DNA of 64,000 bases, from contig JAUCBJ010003249.1 of the NCBI GenBank assembly GCA_032718475.1, forward strand, positions 1 to 64,000, given 5' to 3'. Positions 11,990-20,768 of the stretch are shown piece by piece (positions within the stretch are counted from its first letter, which is position 1; the number at the start of each line of letters is the position of its first letter). The DNA comes from Nemertoderma westbladi (lineage: Eukaryota; Xenacoelomorpha; Nemertodermatida; Nemertodermatidae). The notes beneath the pieces are model-generated. The model saw only the letters and a program-made list of their open reading frames with translations. It had not been told where the DNA came from and searched no databases. The translations under genes were made by a program, and so were the position numbers.

Positions 11990-12422
11990 GTAAGTTGATT
12001 AGACCCTAGAGTTTGAACTCATCTAATTGTGGGGCTAAACAAAACCGCGAATCAACAGCAAACAAATATAATCATACAAAGGCCGCTTTCCAAATGACCG
12101 TGATTGTGTGTGCGGGACTGAAATCCATTATAGTCAGATGCCACGAACTATGGCTTTCGACTCGCACACACACTACGACTACAGTACACACACATACTGG
12201 CATTTGGAGAGCGTGCAGCCCCCCCCCCCCCCCATGTTCGCTAGTGATGGCTTATAGTTCTGCTCCAAGAAGGTCCCTGACCGGTCTGCCGGTTTTCTTA
12301 TTTCGGGACAATCCAAAAAGTCAGTTATGCAAACTATAATCAGATACTATGAGTATGAGATAGTATTACTATACTATAACTATATACCGGTACTCACTCA
12401 CACAGCAACCGCACATTGATTT
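11990..12422. other. Intergenic DNA
   Basis: No gene is visible. The stretch contains an interrupted CACA-rich segment (about 12165-12200) and a C-run near 12220-12232. Confidence 0.5.
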
Positions 12423-12567
12423 CAAGAGTTCAGATGGACTTCAGATGAACTTTCTGCTGCTCCCCCGAGCCGGTAGGCCTAAGAGTTCAGATGGACTTTC
12501 TGCTGCTCCCCCGAGCCGGTAGGCCTAAGAGTTCAGATGGACTTTCTGCTGCTCCCCCGAGCCGGTA
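12423..12567. repeat. 46-bp tandem repeat spanning the DTWD1 stop codon
   Basis: Three copies start at about 12423, 12481 and 12527; the second and third are exactly 46 bp apart, the first carries about 12 extra bases. Each has AGAGTTCAGATGG, then TTTCTGCTGCTCCCCCGAGC and CGGTAGGCCTA. On the minus strand the unit contains the last codons of DTWD1 and its TAG stop. The two downstream copies form the start of the 3' UTR. Confidence 0.85.
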
Positions 12568-13304
12568 GGCCTACAATTAATAAGTTTCCACATATAAGAA
12601 TAAAAGAACAACATATCGTCAAACTGCCCTTCATAAGGCACCGACGCGAATTTATTGTGTAATTCGACTAGAGTCCAATAAATAGCTTCAATAGTTGCTA
12701 GGCATGTAGGTGGTTTCTTCTTCTGTGGTCGCCAGTAGGTAGTGTTATGGTTTGCCAAAGACACGCGAGTAATTCCTTGTAAATTCGAACTTCGTGATAA
12801 TTGGTTTAAGGTTTGCCACGTACAGTCAAGGACAACAACATGTTTTGGTTGAAAAGGCAAATCTGAAATTGAAACTGCTTCGTTTCCAGGAAGCAACAAT
12901 ATACAATCCTTCTTTTCATCAGAGGTAAAATTAGGGAAATTAGGATATCTGTAAAACTCGACATCGTCTGGCGCTAACAATTTGGCATGGATTGATGTGC
13001 TCTTTCCAGGTCGTTCTTGGCCATGTTTTACGATGCTAAGCTGTACGGGCATTTGTAGTTTAGGGATATTATCGGAATTCAGCGCTGAGCTGAGACATAA
13101 ACAATCGTAACAAAACCACTTCCGCGATTTAAAGCATTGCGGGCAAACAGACCTCCCTGAAACATTTCGTAAAACATCGTGGTTAGATATACTGAAACAG
13201 GAAAAGGGGTTCGGCGGACCCGGAGGTGCAGGAAGTACCGGTATCTTTACGGATTCAACAACAGCGCCATCCACTTCCACTCGCCGCTTCTTAACTTTGT
13301 CCAT
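12525..13304 (-). CDS. DTWD1: DTW-domain tRNA-uridine aminocarboxypropyltransferase, DTWD1-like
   Basis: A 259-residue protein read from the first in-frame ATG (13304-13302). The frame is open further up to 13364 but without another ATG. A zinc-ribbon-like set C54-x2-C57 ... C65-x2-C68 is followed by the DTW domain. The signature D-x-T-W is DCTW at 160-163, then YWRPQKKK (190-197), CLATIEAIYW (201-210) and a C-terminal block with FDDMLFFYSYMWKLIN (228-243). Human DTWD1 forms acp3U at position 20 in the tRNA D-loop using S-adenosylmethionine; the same role is inferred here. Length is slightly below the human 304 residues. No intron is needed, whereas vertebrate DTWD1 is split. The last 14 codons and stop lie in a 46-bp tandem repeat, so the C-terminal tail after residue 244 is probably new. 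Confidence 0.88.
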   Translation of the reverse strand: MDKVKKRRVEVDGAVVESVKIPVLPAPPGPPNPFSCFSISNHDVLRNVSGRSVCPQCFKSRKWFCYDCLCLSSALNSDNIPKLQMPVQLSIVKHGQERPGKSTSIHAKLLAPDDVEFYRYPNFPNFTSDEKKDCILLLPGNEAVSISDLPFQPKHVVVLDCTWQTLNQLSRSSNLQGITRVSLANHNTTYWRPQKKKPPTCLATIEAIYWTLVELHNKFASVPYEGQFDDMLFFYSYMWKLINCRPTGSGEQQKVHLNS

Positions 13305-13363
13305 ATTCCTGTATTCAGATAGGCCTACAGGCCTACCGTAGTCAGGTAGTTGTAGTAAGTACA

Positions 13364-13415
13364 ACCATGGCCTACTATATTATATAGTATTATATATAAT
13401 ATAGTAGGCCATGGT
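13364..13415. repeat. Near-perfect palindrome just upstream of DTWD1
   Basis: ACCATGGCCTACTATATTAT (from 13364) is mirrored by ATAATATAGTAGGCCATGGT (to 13415), leaving a short AT-only centre. The 52-bp palindrome lies 60 bp upstream of the DTWD1 start codon. It could be a fold-back element end or affect DTWD1 transcription. Confidence 0.7.
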
Positions 13416-14953
13416 ACAACGCGCAATTTAGCCTAATACCTAACTAAACTGATACTAACAGACTAACCGATACTAAACCAGTAAACTGTAAAATAAAAAT
13501 AATTCAATTCTGTTTACTGGTTTACAGGTTTATGTACTGCCTAACTACAGAACTGCATGTACTGCTCTACAGTGGGCCTACTACTCTTACACCTGCAGAT
13601 CTGGAATTGGAATTGTTTATTGACATCAAAATACAGTAAAAATATTAAAAACATAGGCTATACGTTAAACGTTACACACAACAGTACAATCGAAACTGAA
13701 ACAAGTATTTACAAATTTATTCATTATTTATAATTAATTACAGTAGGCCTACACTGTAAATATTCGGTTTTATCGTTTGGGATATTAGATTACGGTAAGG
13801 TGTAGCTGTAGGACTTTACAATTATGGTATTGTATAACCGGTACTAAAAACAATAGATGAGAAACGGTTTGGCTTGAACAAATAAGTTTTTATGGGAGTG
13901 CACACTAAAAAGAATCATGATGATGTAGATGTGGATATAATTACAAATATTAAAAAAGGGGAACATACAGGCGCATAGGAAGCACAGGAAGGCGCTCAGG
14001 GAGCATACATACGGGCGCGGAATGATAACGGTTAACGGTACAGAGCAAAATATAATGATGTCGGGGATAACCTCATGAGACATAGTCTCGTTTCCATGGG
14101 GGTCCCCTGGCTATGCAGTGAATCGATCTGGCTATAAAATCATTATTGAAACTTAATAAAAAATGAAAAATAAAAAATAAATAAAATACAGAACACGGTT
14201 ACGATACGATTAAAAAAAAAGAATGAGAGTTTTTGTTGGGATGGTTAAAAAGAATAGATGCATTGTTCTCGGGAGGATAAAAGGCTAAGTAAGTGAGTCT
14301 TTACTTTGTGTTTAAAGGATTCTACTGTGGTTAAGTACGCATACACTACTCAATACTGCAGTTGACAATCCGATGCTCCATACTCCAAATCCAGACTCTA
14401 TCCCTGATCCGCATTCCCCACGAAGCTAAAGTTCGCCCTGTTCCTGGTGATGTGACGGTGGGATAAAGTCAAATGACATAAATATGCACACCAAAAAACC
14501 TAAAAAGTTTATGAATTATTAAAATTTAACTTAAGACTGCTAATATATGTCTAATATTACCAAATTAATAATCAAACCAAATCAAATGTATACTCTACTG
14601 TACAGTAAGTACTGTAGTTGCACCAATTGTTATCATTAAAAATTTTTACAACTGTTCACTGTTAAAACAAGAGAAAAAAATAAACAGGGGGCCCTACATA
14701 TTAGGTTTTAAAATTAAGAGATTTGGTTTTGTGCCTTAGTTGCACCAACGAAACTTGTAGGCCTACTACTGTATGTAAATGCGGATAATATACTAGCTGG
14801 TTTGTGAATTTTGCAAGATAGTATTTTTTAACACTATACTTAAAAGCAATTGAGGACGCTGAGTTGATAATTTTGGCGGGTAAGATCGTTGCACAGCTTT
14901 GGTACCGAGGAAACTCAAAGCCTCAAATGGTTTTTCGCCTCAACCGCGTTTAG
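13416..14953. other. Intergenic AT-rich DNA
   Basis: No supportable gene. Copies of the dispersed motif GTAGGCCTAC occur at about 13743 and 14757. The remaining short open frames have no recognisable content. Confidence 0.5.
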
Positions 14954-15849
14954 CCCAGTGAAAAGTGCGCAAGCGTATCGCAAGCGTGCAACGCAGGCGT
15001 ATCTCATGTGATTCCCAAGAGTTATGGCCCGACCTTTACGCAAGCGATCTACTTGAGTTATGTCACATAAATATCGCAACAACTTACGTTCAGTCGCATA
15101 AAACTCACATGCGATTCACTTGCGACTTTCAAGCGTCATGGCGCATAAATATCGCAAAAATCTACTGGTTGTGAGTTTTGTGTAATATATTGAGAACTTT
15201 GTGACAGAAAATATGATAGCAGTTGATTATTCCACTACTGTTTGATACTATGGGCTTCTGTATCATCTGCCTGCTGCACTTACCTTACATTACATCACAT
15301 TACACTCTCTAGACTTACAGTAGAACATTAGACATGCTGTATGAATCAATACTAGAAATGGTTGGTTATATAGAGGATAATACAAATAGATTAGAATAAC
15401 CATGATACACTTTTAATTATTCCCTATAATTTTCAATTCTATAAAATATATTAATATAATCTCTGAATTCGACAGCCATATTAGATAATTCGTATTCATC
15501 AATTTTATATTTTAAAACTATTTATTTCTTGATAGGCAACTTTATTTTAATTAATAATCTTTAGTGTAATTAATAACATGCGATACACATGGGAATTGAC
15601 GCATGAGATTCTCATGGTGTAAAACATGCGTAAAATAAGCGTTAAATGAGGTGTGATTCGCATGCGATTTTCATACACGGAATCACATGCGTAAAATTAA
15701 GTTGTGAATCGCATGCGTGGAATCGCTTCCCTATTTTACATGTGAATCACATGCGAATCACAAGAGTTTTATCGCTATTTATTGAGCCGCAATAAAAACG
15801 CATGACGCTTTAAAATCACTTGCGATACGCATGCGCATTTTTCACTGGG
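14954..15849. mobile_element. MITE, 896 bp, with CCCAGTG ends
   Basis: The left end CCCAGTGAAAAGTGCGCAAG and the right end, reverse-complemented CCCAGTGAAAAATGCGCATG, match over the first 30 bases or so with few changes, including GCGTATCGCAAG. The interior is filled with variants of CACATGCGATTC and GCAAGCG. No transposase frame exists. I could not settle the target-site duplication, so the superfamily is unassigned. Confidence 0.75.
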
Positions 15850-17213
15850 AGTATGCTGTAGCGAATTAGGGGTTAGTGCTATACAGTATATCACATTGGA
15901 TATAACATAGAGACTCTGATACGCCTTTGCTTCTACTGTACTTGTATGGATATCCATGCCTATAGAGTCAATCACTGTCATGTAATCTCAGTTACTGTAA
16001 GTGTTTTTGCCTAGGATATGCTCACGTGAGAACTAAAAGGGATACAATGTTAGAACAACATGACTCATATTTTAAAATTGTCTGTATTAGGAGGGTTTTT
16101 TATTCAAACACTACTAATATTACAAACTAATAAATATATTGCTTTGGGGTTTTTCATAGGTCGGTGATTTCATTTACGCCGTCAGTTTTCACATGTTATG
16201 GAATATAGATAGGCTATTCTGTACAGTAGGTCTAATAGCTATAGTCATTGCCCGGGTATTACATTTGATTGTTCGATATATTGTAGGTTGACTAGTTTGA
16301 CTAGGTTGTCTTTTTATTTCAAGTGTATGTCTTCAGGCTAGTTTGTCAGTCGGTATGTCTTTCTGTCCATCTTAAACTGGGGGGAAACTTGACGCAAATC
16401 CCATCTCGGGGCTTCAATCAATTCTAAATCATCACTTTAAGAGAACTGAGCTGAGCAGGTTACATTATTGGGACATTATTCTGACCAAATCAATAAATTA
16501 AAAATAATATAACAGGTTTACAGTTTATTTTTGGGAGCAATCTGTTATTTGCGTCAATTTTCTCCTGGGAGAGGGATGAATTTTGATTCAAGCCACTGAA
16601 TTACACACTATATTCCAGGACATGGTGTAAATAAAAGTTGATAAATATTTCTTTATAATGTTTATGATATTAAATGTTAATTTTATTATTTCTTTGTTAT
16701 AAATTTGATGGCCTCAATGGGCCACCACAGATGAGAAACATGTCAGCTCTTCATTGATGCCATCAACACATTATTATAAGGTAGCGGGAAATTTGAATTC
16801 ACCAAAGAGCAAACCTGTTTTAACAGGACAGTACTGCAGCAGTACTGCAGTAGGCCTACCACTGTTAGTTGTAGTACCGGTAATCGGTATTACTGTGAAC
16901 TGTATTAATTTGTTATAGTATTCCTTGCCATGAGGCATGAACCTAACTGACTGCCGGACTTAACAGTATCGTTCATACTGCCAGACTGCAGTGGAGCAGC
17001 GCCAGTCTGTCAGTACCTGAGTACTGTGCCGTACAAACTTTGACCCAAGCAGCAAGAACTGAATAAGGCTATCTAAATGTTGTTTAGTTAGATGGCCTTG
17101 CTTTGAACCTAAAGCCGTTTCTTGCAATTAGACCCAATGTGTACCGATTTAATCCATTACTGCATTACCTATTACCGGTACCAGGGTACGCGGTAAGTAC
17201 TGAAGTAAAATCA
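15850..17213. other. GTSF1 5' flank with a small fold-back repeat
   Basis: No gene is seen before the GTSF1-like start. A fold-back repeat occupies about 16378-16571: an arm containing AACTTGACGCAAAT is mirrored by ATTTGCGTCAATTTTCTCC. The 24 bp at 16606-16629 (starting CACTATATTCCAGGACATGG) recur exactly at 23007-23030. Confidence 0.5.
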
Positions 17214-17762
17214 ATGGCAAAGAATCCAACAACCGATGAATATATAATCTGTCCGTACAACGAAACTCATAGGATTAGAACAACTCGCATGGTCTACCAT
17301 CTACAAAAATGTCGGAAGAATTACCCCAACGTTGCCATGGAAACATGTCCATACAACGCGAAACATCTGTTCCCAGCGCCAGAGAAACGCCGCCACATGG
17401 AGAACTGCGTAGATCAGAAGATGATGGACCTGGACTTCCAGCAGGCGCGGCAGATAGGCGCGTCCAACTACAAACACGGCGACTTATCGCTGCCACCTGA
17501 CCTAGGGGCGCGGTTGGCCCAGTACCAGGACAACGAAGAATGGGAGCAGGACGGGGGTTACGGTCTGCCTAAGGTCCGGTTCGATTGCAACGTTGGGTTC
17601 GAGGGAGGTGCAACGGAGTGTGCTGCAAACAGCGCGGTGCAGCACAGAGCCCCGATGCTACGCAAGGTACCCGAGCCATTGGGACGGGCGCAGCTCAGGC
17701 TCACTTCCTCCACCAACAAACTCAAGAACCCAGGGCGTATAGCAGCCCAGACACCCGAGTGA
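17214..17762 (+). CDS. GTSF1: GTSF1-like CHHC zinc-finger protein (piRNA pathway)
   Basis: A 182-residue protein from the ATG at 17214; the frame is open upstream but without an ATG. Two tandem U11-48K-type CHHC zinc fingers are clear: C13-H19-H29-C33 and C45-H51-H61-C65, each opening CPYN. This pair defines the gametocyte-specific factor 1 family, whose members bind PIWI proteins and support piRNA-guided silencing; mammalian GTSF1 speeds PIWI slicing. The family length is about 165-170 residues, so this is near full length. The tail after residue 70 is low in known motifs, as expected, and contains tryptophan-bearing acidic sequence (NEEWEQDGG) of the kind through which GTSF1 contacts PIWI. 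No intron is needed. A GTSF1 paralog such as GTSF1L is the alternative. Confidence 0.88.
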   Translation: MAKNPTTDEYIICPYNETHRIRTTRMVYHLQKCRKNYPNVAMETCPYNAKHLFPAPEKRRHMENCVDQKMMDLDFQQARQIGASNYKHGDLSLPPDLGARLAQYQDNEEWEQDGGYGLPKVRFDCNVGFEGGATECAANSAVQHRAPMLRKVPEPLGRAQLRLTSSTNKLKNPGRIAAQTPE

Positions 17763-18261
17763 GACTATATATTTCTATGGGAACTTATCTGATATTGGGT
17801 GATAAGTAAAACGCTCATGCTCAATGCTCGCACCAGATAAATATCGGTCCTATTTAGTGTTAAAACAATGCGATACCAAATGAATAGGACGCAAATAATT
17901 GTTAATGCTTAGTATCTTTTTATATCATTTTGCTGTCTCGTATACTCTTATATTGTTTACATATTATAGACCAGAGGCAATTATTATGAATTGGGATTAT
18001 CAAACATGGCGAAGTAACTTGATTTAATTCAATTAATACATTAATACATGTCTATAATCCAATCACACAATATTGAAATTGAAGACGTATTTATTCATAC
18101 ATATGAATATTTTCAAATATAGCACAACTTAATTAATATTAATATATAAGGAATATCATTAAAAGGTATCTTATTAAATAGTAGATGAGGGTGAGTTATT
18201 CAATTTATATAATTGGTGTATTCGTCGATGTCGATGTTGCAATATGTGGAATAACTCTGAC
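17763..18261. other. GTSF1 3' flank
   Basis: AT-rich DNA with no gene visible. It should hold the GTSF1-like 3' UTR; I do not see a clear AATAAA within the first 150 bases. Confidence 0.45.
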
Positions 18262-18425
18262 TGATAAAATATGCAGAACAACTGAAGCTGACTGATAAAA
18301 TATACGAAGCAACTGGCTGATAAAATATACGGAACAACTGACTGATAAAAAATATACGGAGCAACTGACTGATAAAAAATATACGGAGCAACTGACTGGT
18401 AAAATATACGGAACAACTGATGATA
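18262..18425. repeat. Short tandem array of CAACTGACTGATAAAATATA units
   Basis: About six or seven imperfect copies of a 24-29 bp unit built on CAACTGACTGATAAAATATA. Length differences come from extra A residues and shortened GACT steps. Confidence 0.75.
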
Positions 18426-18529
18426 CACTTAGATAGACATAGATACACATAGAAATCACTTAAGGATGCAAGGCAGAGATGCGCCCTGCGGTCCCTTCAA
18501 AGCATTCGTACCGAACCGAAAACTGCCTT

Positions 18530-18602
18530 GGCCCATGCGGGGATTGAACCCACGAATTCTGAGTGATATGAACTCAATGCAACCACTACACCAAGGTGGA
18601 AC
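18530..18602 (-). mobile_element. tRNA-like SINE head, minus strand
   Basis: On the minus strand this carries TTGGTGTAGTGGTTGC (A-box-like) and GGGTTCAATCCCC (B-box-like) at tRNA spacing. The acceptor stems do not pair, and the following minus-strand sequence to about 18475 continues as a SINE-like body. A tRNA-derived SINE or tRNA pseudogene is more likely than a working tRNA. Confidence 0.5.
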
Positions 18603-18613
18603 ACTCCCTTAAT

Positions 18614-19272
18614 TTAGATTGAATTCCATTGCCGGTGCCGAGACTGTAGTGGGTTTGTAAATATGTAAATAAGATTATGCACTGGCTGGTCTTCACGGCG
18701 AAAGCAATGTCCTGCAAAGCGGAGGCGATTTTGTTCTAGTGTCAAGCTTGGAGGAGCCAATGAGACACCTTCAATGTTATATAGTGTCTGGTTGGAGATG
18801 TGTGCATTGTACTTGACACAATGAACCCGGCGTAGCATTCTTGTGAATGTGCCATCCAGAGATTTGGTGTCCTCAGCAGTTAGAGCCCAGCATGGACTCC
18901 CATAGAGGAGTACTGGAACTACTGCTGCTCTAAATAATCGGACCTTAAGTTTCCGATTAATTCTCAGTGACTTCCAAATCCTGGAAAGCCTATTCAAGGC
19001 TGCCCATGCCTTTCCCTTACGTATAAGTTTCCGATTAATTCTCAGTGACTTCCAAATCCTGGAAAGCCTATTCAAGGCTGCCCATGCCTTTCCCTTACGT
19101 ATTCGAAGGTCCTCACCTGACTTCCGGATCCATGATCCCAGGTAACAGAAGTCATCCACATGCTCAAGCATACCATCTTTTGAGCTTATGCTCATCCGAT
19201 CAGAGACTTGATGAGGACTTTCAAAGTTAACTGTCAAAATTTTGGTCTTTCTGGAGTTAATAAAAAGACCAA
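18614..19272 (-). pseudogene. Non-LTR retrotransposon reverse transcriptase, 3' fragment
   Basis: The minus-strand reading has INSRKTKILTVNF, FCYLGSWI, RLFRAAVVPVLLYGSPCW and RMLRRVHCVKYNAHISN. This is the order seen after the catalytic core in endonuclease/reverse-transcriptase LINEs. The fragment starts just after the YADD-type catalytic motif, so the enzyme is 5'-truncated. It carries an exact-looking 78-bp tandem duplication (18946-19023 and 19024-19101) that repeats RKGKAWAALNRLSRIWKSLR in frame. A related fragment with the missing upstream part lies at 29368-29565. Confidence 0.85.
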
Positions 19273-19313
19273 TGGAATACTAAATATAGAGTATATCTAT
19301 ATTTAGTATTCCA
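19273..19313. repeat. 18-bp perfect hairpin at the LINE truncation point
   Basis: TGGAATACTAAATATAGA (19273-19290) is matched by its exact reverse complement ending at 19313. It lies where the LINE reading frame breaks off. A small fold-back insertion or a hairpin formed at the break would both explain it. Confidence 0.65.
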
Positions 19314-19663
19314 TGGGTCGCCTTGTGTGCAACATTAATTCATAGGAGATTTTATTTGTAATTATTAAAAAATAATTATTATTATTAAAAATACAATTCC
19401 CATAGCAATATGCGAAAATTAACAATAAACTGTATTATTGTTGGACAGATAATTTGCGCGGGAAGTTTCAAATTGTTAAAGTAATTATTTGGCTTCGTCA
19501 TGTCATCTGCTTTGTGAATGCGATTTGGCTGAAACCTGCAGTGGTATGTTATTTGTTGCACTTGTGCTTTATTGAAAAGTTGTTGCCATTTCGTTTTACA
19601 GTATCTGTGACACTGCCAGCAGCCCCATCCGGTCTATTACCAGTAAAACAATTACTAAAGATC

Positions 19664-20614
19664 ATGTCATCCAAATGTGTCCCCGAAGGACATACGAAAG
19701 AGGAATTAAAATCAAATATAAATATCCCCTCTTCAAATGTTCTACAAATGCTCAATAATGACGCGTGCGGCGACGCTGGCAGTAACAGCGCCACTCTGCG
19801 GTACGAAACAACAACCACACTCTGCCCTGTAATCGACGAATTCCTTGGAGGGGGTTTATTAACCGGTAAACTTACCGAAATATCCGGTATTAGTTCCAGC
19901 GGGAAAACTCAGTTGGGGATGCAACTGAGTCTGGGGGTGCAGCTGTCAGAACAACACGGAGGTTTGTCATCCGGGGCCATATATATATGTACGGAGGATA
20001 AATTCCCCAGCGGGCGACTTACAGCCCTCGCTAAACACTTTGCCGCCAAGTTCCCCTCAGAGAACCTAACCGAGAAGGGTATGACTGACCGCGTATTTGT
20101 CACTCATATCGCGGACGCGAGCTCTCTGATTGGCTGTCTGGGCGGTCGTCTTCCTTGTGTTTTGCGACGTGGAGTAACGAGACTGGTTGTGGTGGACTCT
20201 GTCGCAGCTGTGTTCCGTTGCGAGGAATTCCGAGGCGACTGGAAGGCCAAGGATAAACAACTCCAGCAACTTGGTTCCCTGTTAAAGAAGCTGGCGTTTG
20301 AGTTCCGTTGCGCAGTGGTCTGTATTAACCAGGTGACAGCGTCTATGGCCCGGCCTTCCGCCGTGCCCCAGCCCGCGCTCGGCGCCACTTGGGCCGCCCT
20401 AATTAACTCGCGATTAATGCTCTCCCGTACAGAGCGCGTTTACTCTCGTCGTGGCACCGGTGACGCCGATGAAGGAGTCCCGGCGAAGTCGGCTAAATAC
20501 GACGTTGTCGTCCGAAATATCGAGGTGGTTCTGTCGGCTCGACTGCCCAAGGGTCTTTGTGAATTTATTGTGGACGGAGAAGGCGTCAAGGGAATTACCA
20601 AAGTGCCCGTCTAG
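19664..20614 (+). CDS. XRCC3: RAD51 paralog XRCC3
   Basis: A RecA/RAD51-type ATPase; XRCC3 pairs with RAD51C and acts in homologous recombination. From the first in-frame ATG (19664) it has 316 residues: Walker A GISSSGKT at 75-82, YICTEDKFP at 107-115 (close to the XRCC3 phrase YICTEDAFP), Walker B LVVVDSVAA at 174-182, CINQVT at 220-225 and GATWA at 240-244. The frame stays open upstream to 19454 without an ATG, and SGLLPVKQLLK just upstream resembles the N-terminal helix-hairpin region. The true protein therefore probably starts in an upstream exon: TTTTACAG at 19594-19601 is a good acceptor, and GTATGT at 19544 is a possible donor of a 58-bp intron. Human XRCC3 has 346 residues and several introns; here the whole ATPase core is one exon. 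Confidence 0.9.
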   Translation: MSSKCVPEGHTKEELKSNINIPSSNVLQMLNNDACGDAGSNSATLRYETTTTLCPVIDEFLGGGLLTGKLTEISGISSSGKTQLGMQLSLGVQLSEQHGGLSSGAIYICTEDKFPSGRLTALAKHFAAKFPSENLTEKGMTDRVFVTHIADASSLIGCLGGRLPCVLRRGVTRLVVVDSVAAVFRCEEFRGDWKAKDKQLQQLGSLLKKLAFEFRCAVVCINQVTASMARPSAVPQPALGATWAALINSRLMLSRTERVYSRRGTGDADEGVPAKSAKYDVVVRNIEVVLSARLPKGLCEFIVDGEGVKGITKVPV

Positions 20615-20635
20615 CGAAATACACAACTCATTGTA

Positions 20636-20641
20636 AATAAA
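20636..20641 (+). terminator. Polyadenylation signal AATAAA of XRCC3
   Basis: A canonical AATAAA lies 22 bases after the XRCC3 stop codon. It is the first such hexamer downstream and would give a very short 3' UTR. Confidence 0.5.
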
Positions 20642-20768
20642 TCACTTACGAACTTATCCTTAATGTTGCAATAGTTTTATTTTTACCGCAGTAATTTTAT
20701 TTTACTCGTAGTTTTGTAAATTTAAATGTTTTTTTCTGTATAATTTTATACATTACACACGCTGTGCC

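Noticed and set aside
10726-11998. Long open frames of TDTHGG, QTHMVV or Cys-Val-Pro repeats
   Set aside because: The 18-bp unit keeps many frames open at once on both strands, so openness is no evidence of coding. No splice sites or conserved ends were seen.
13305-13364. DTWD1 start at 13364
   Set aside because: The codon is TTG on the minus strand. The first ATG at 13304 leaves the conserved domain intact, and the extra codons run into a palindrome.
17103-17213. GTSF1-like start at 17103
   Set aside because: The codon is TTG, and the zinc-finger protein starts normally from the ATG at 17214 at the family's usual distance from the first finger.
18174-18459. Three minus-strand frames rich in FYQSVAPYI-like repeats
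   Set aside because: They come from the short tandem array at 18262-18425 read in three registers.
19454-19663. XRCC3 start at 19454
   Set aside because: The codon there is TTG and there is no in-frame ATG before 19664. The most upstream 50 residues are hydrophobic and unlike XRCC3, so they are more likely leader or intron.
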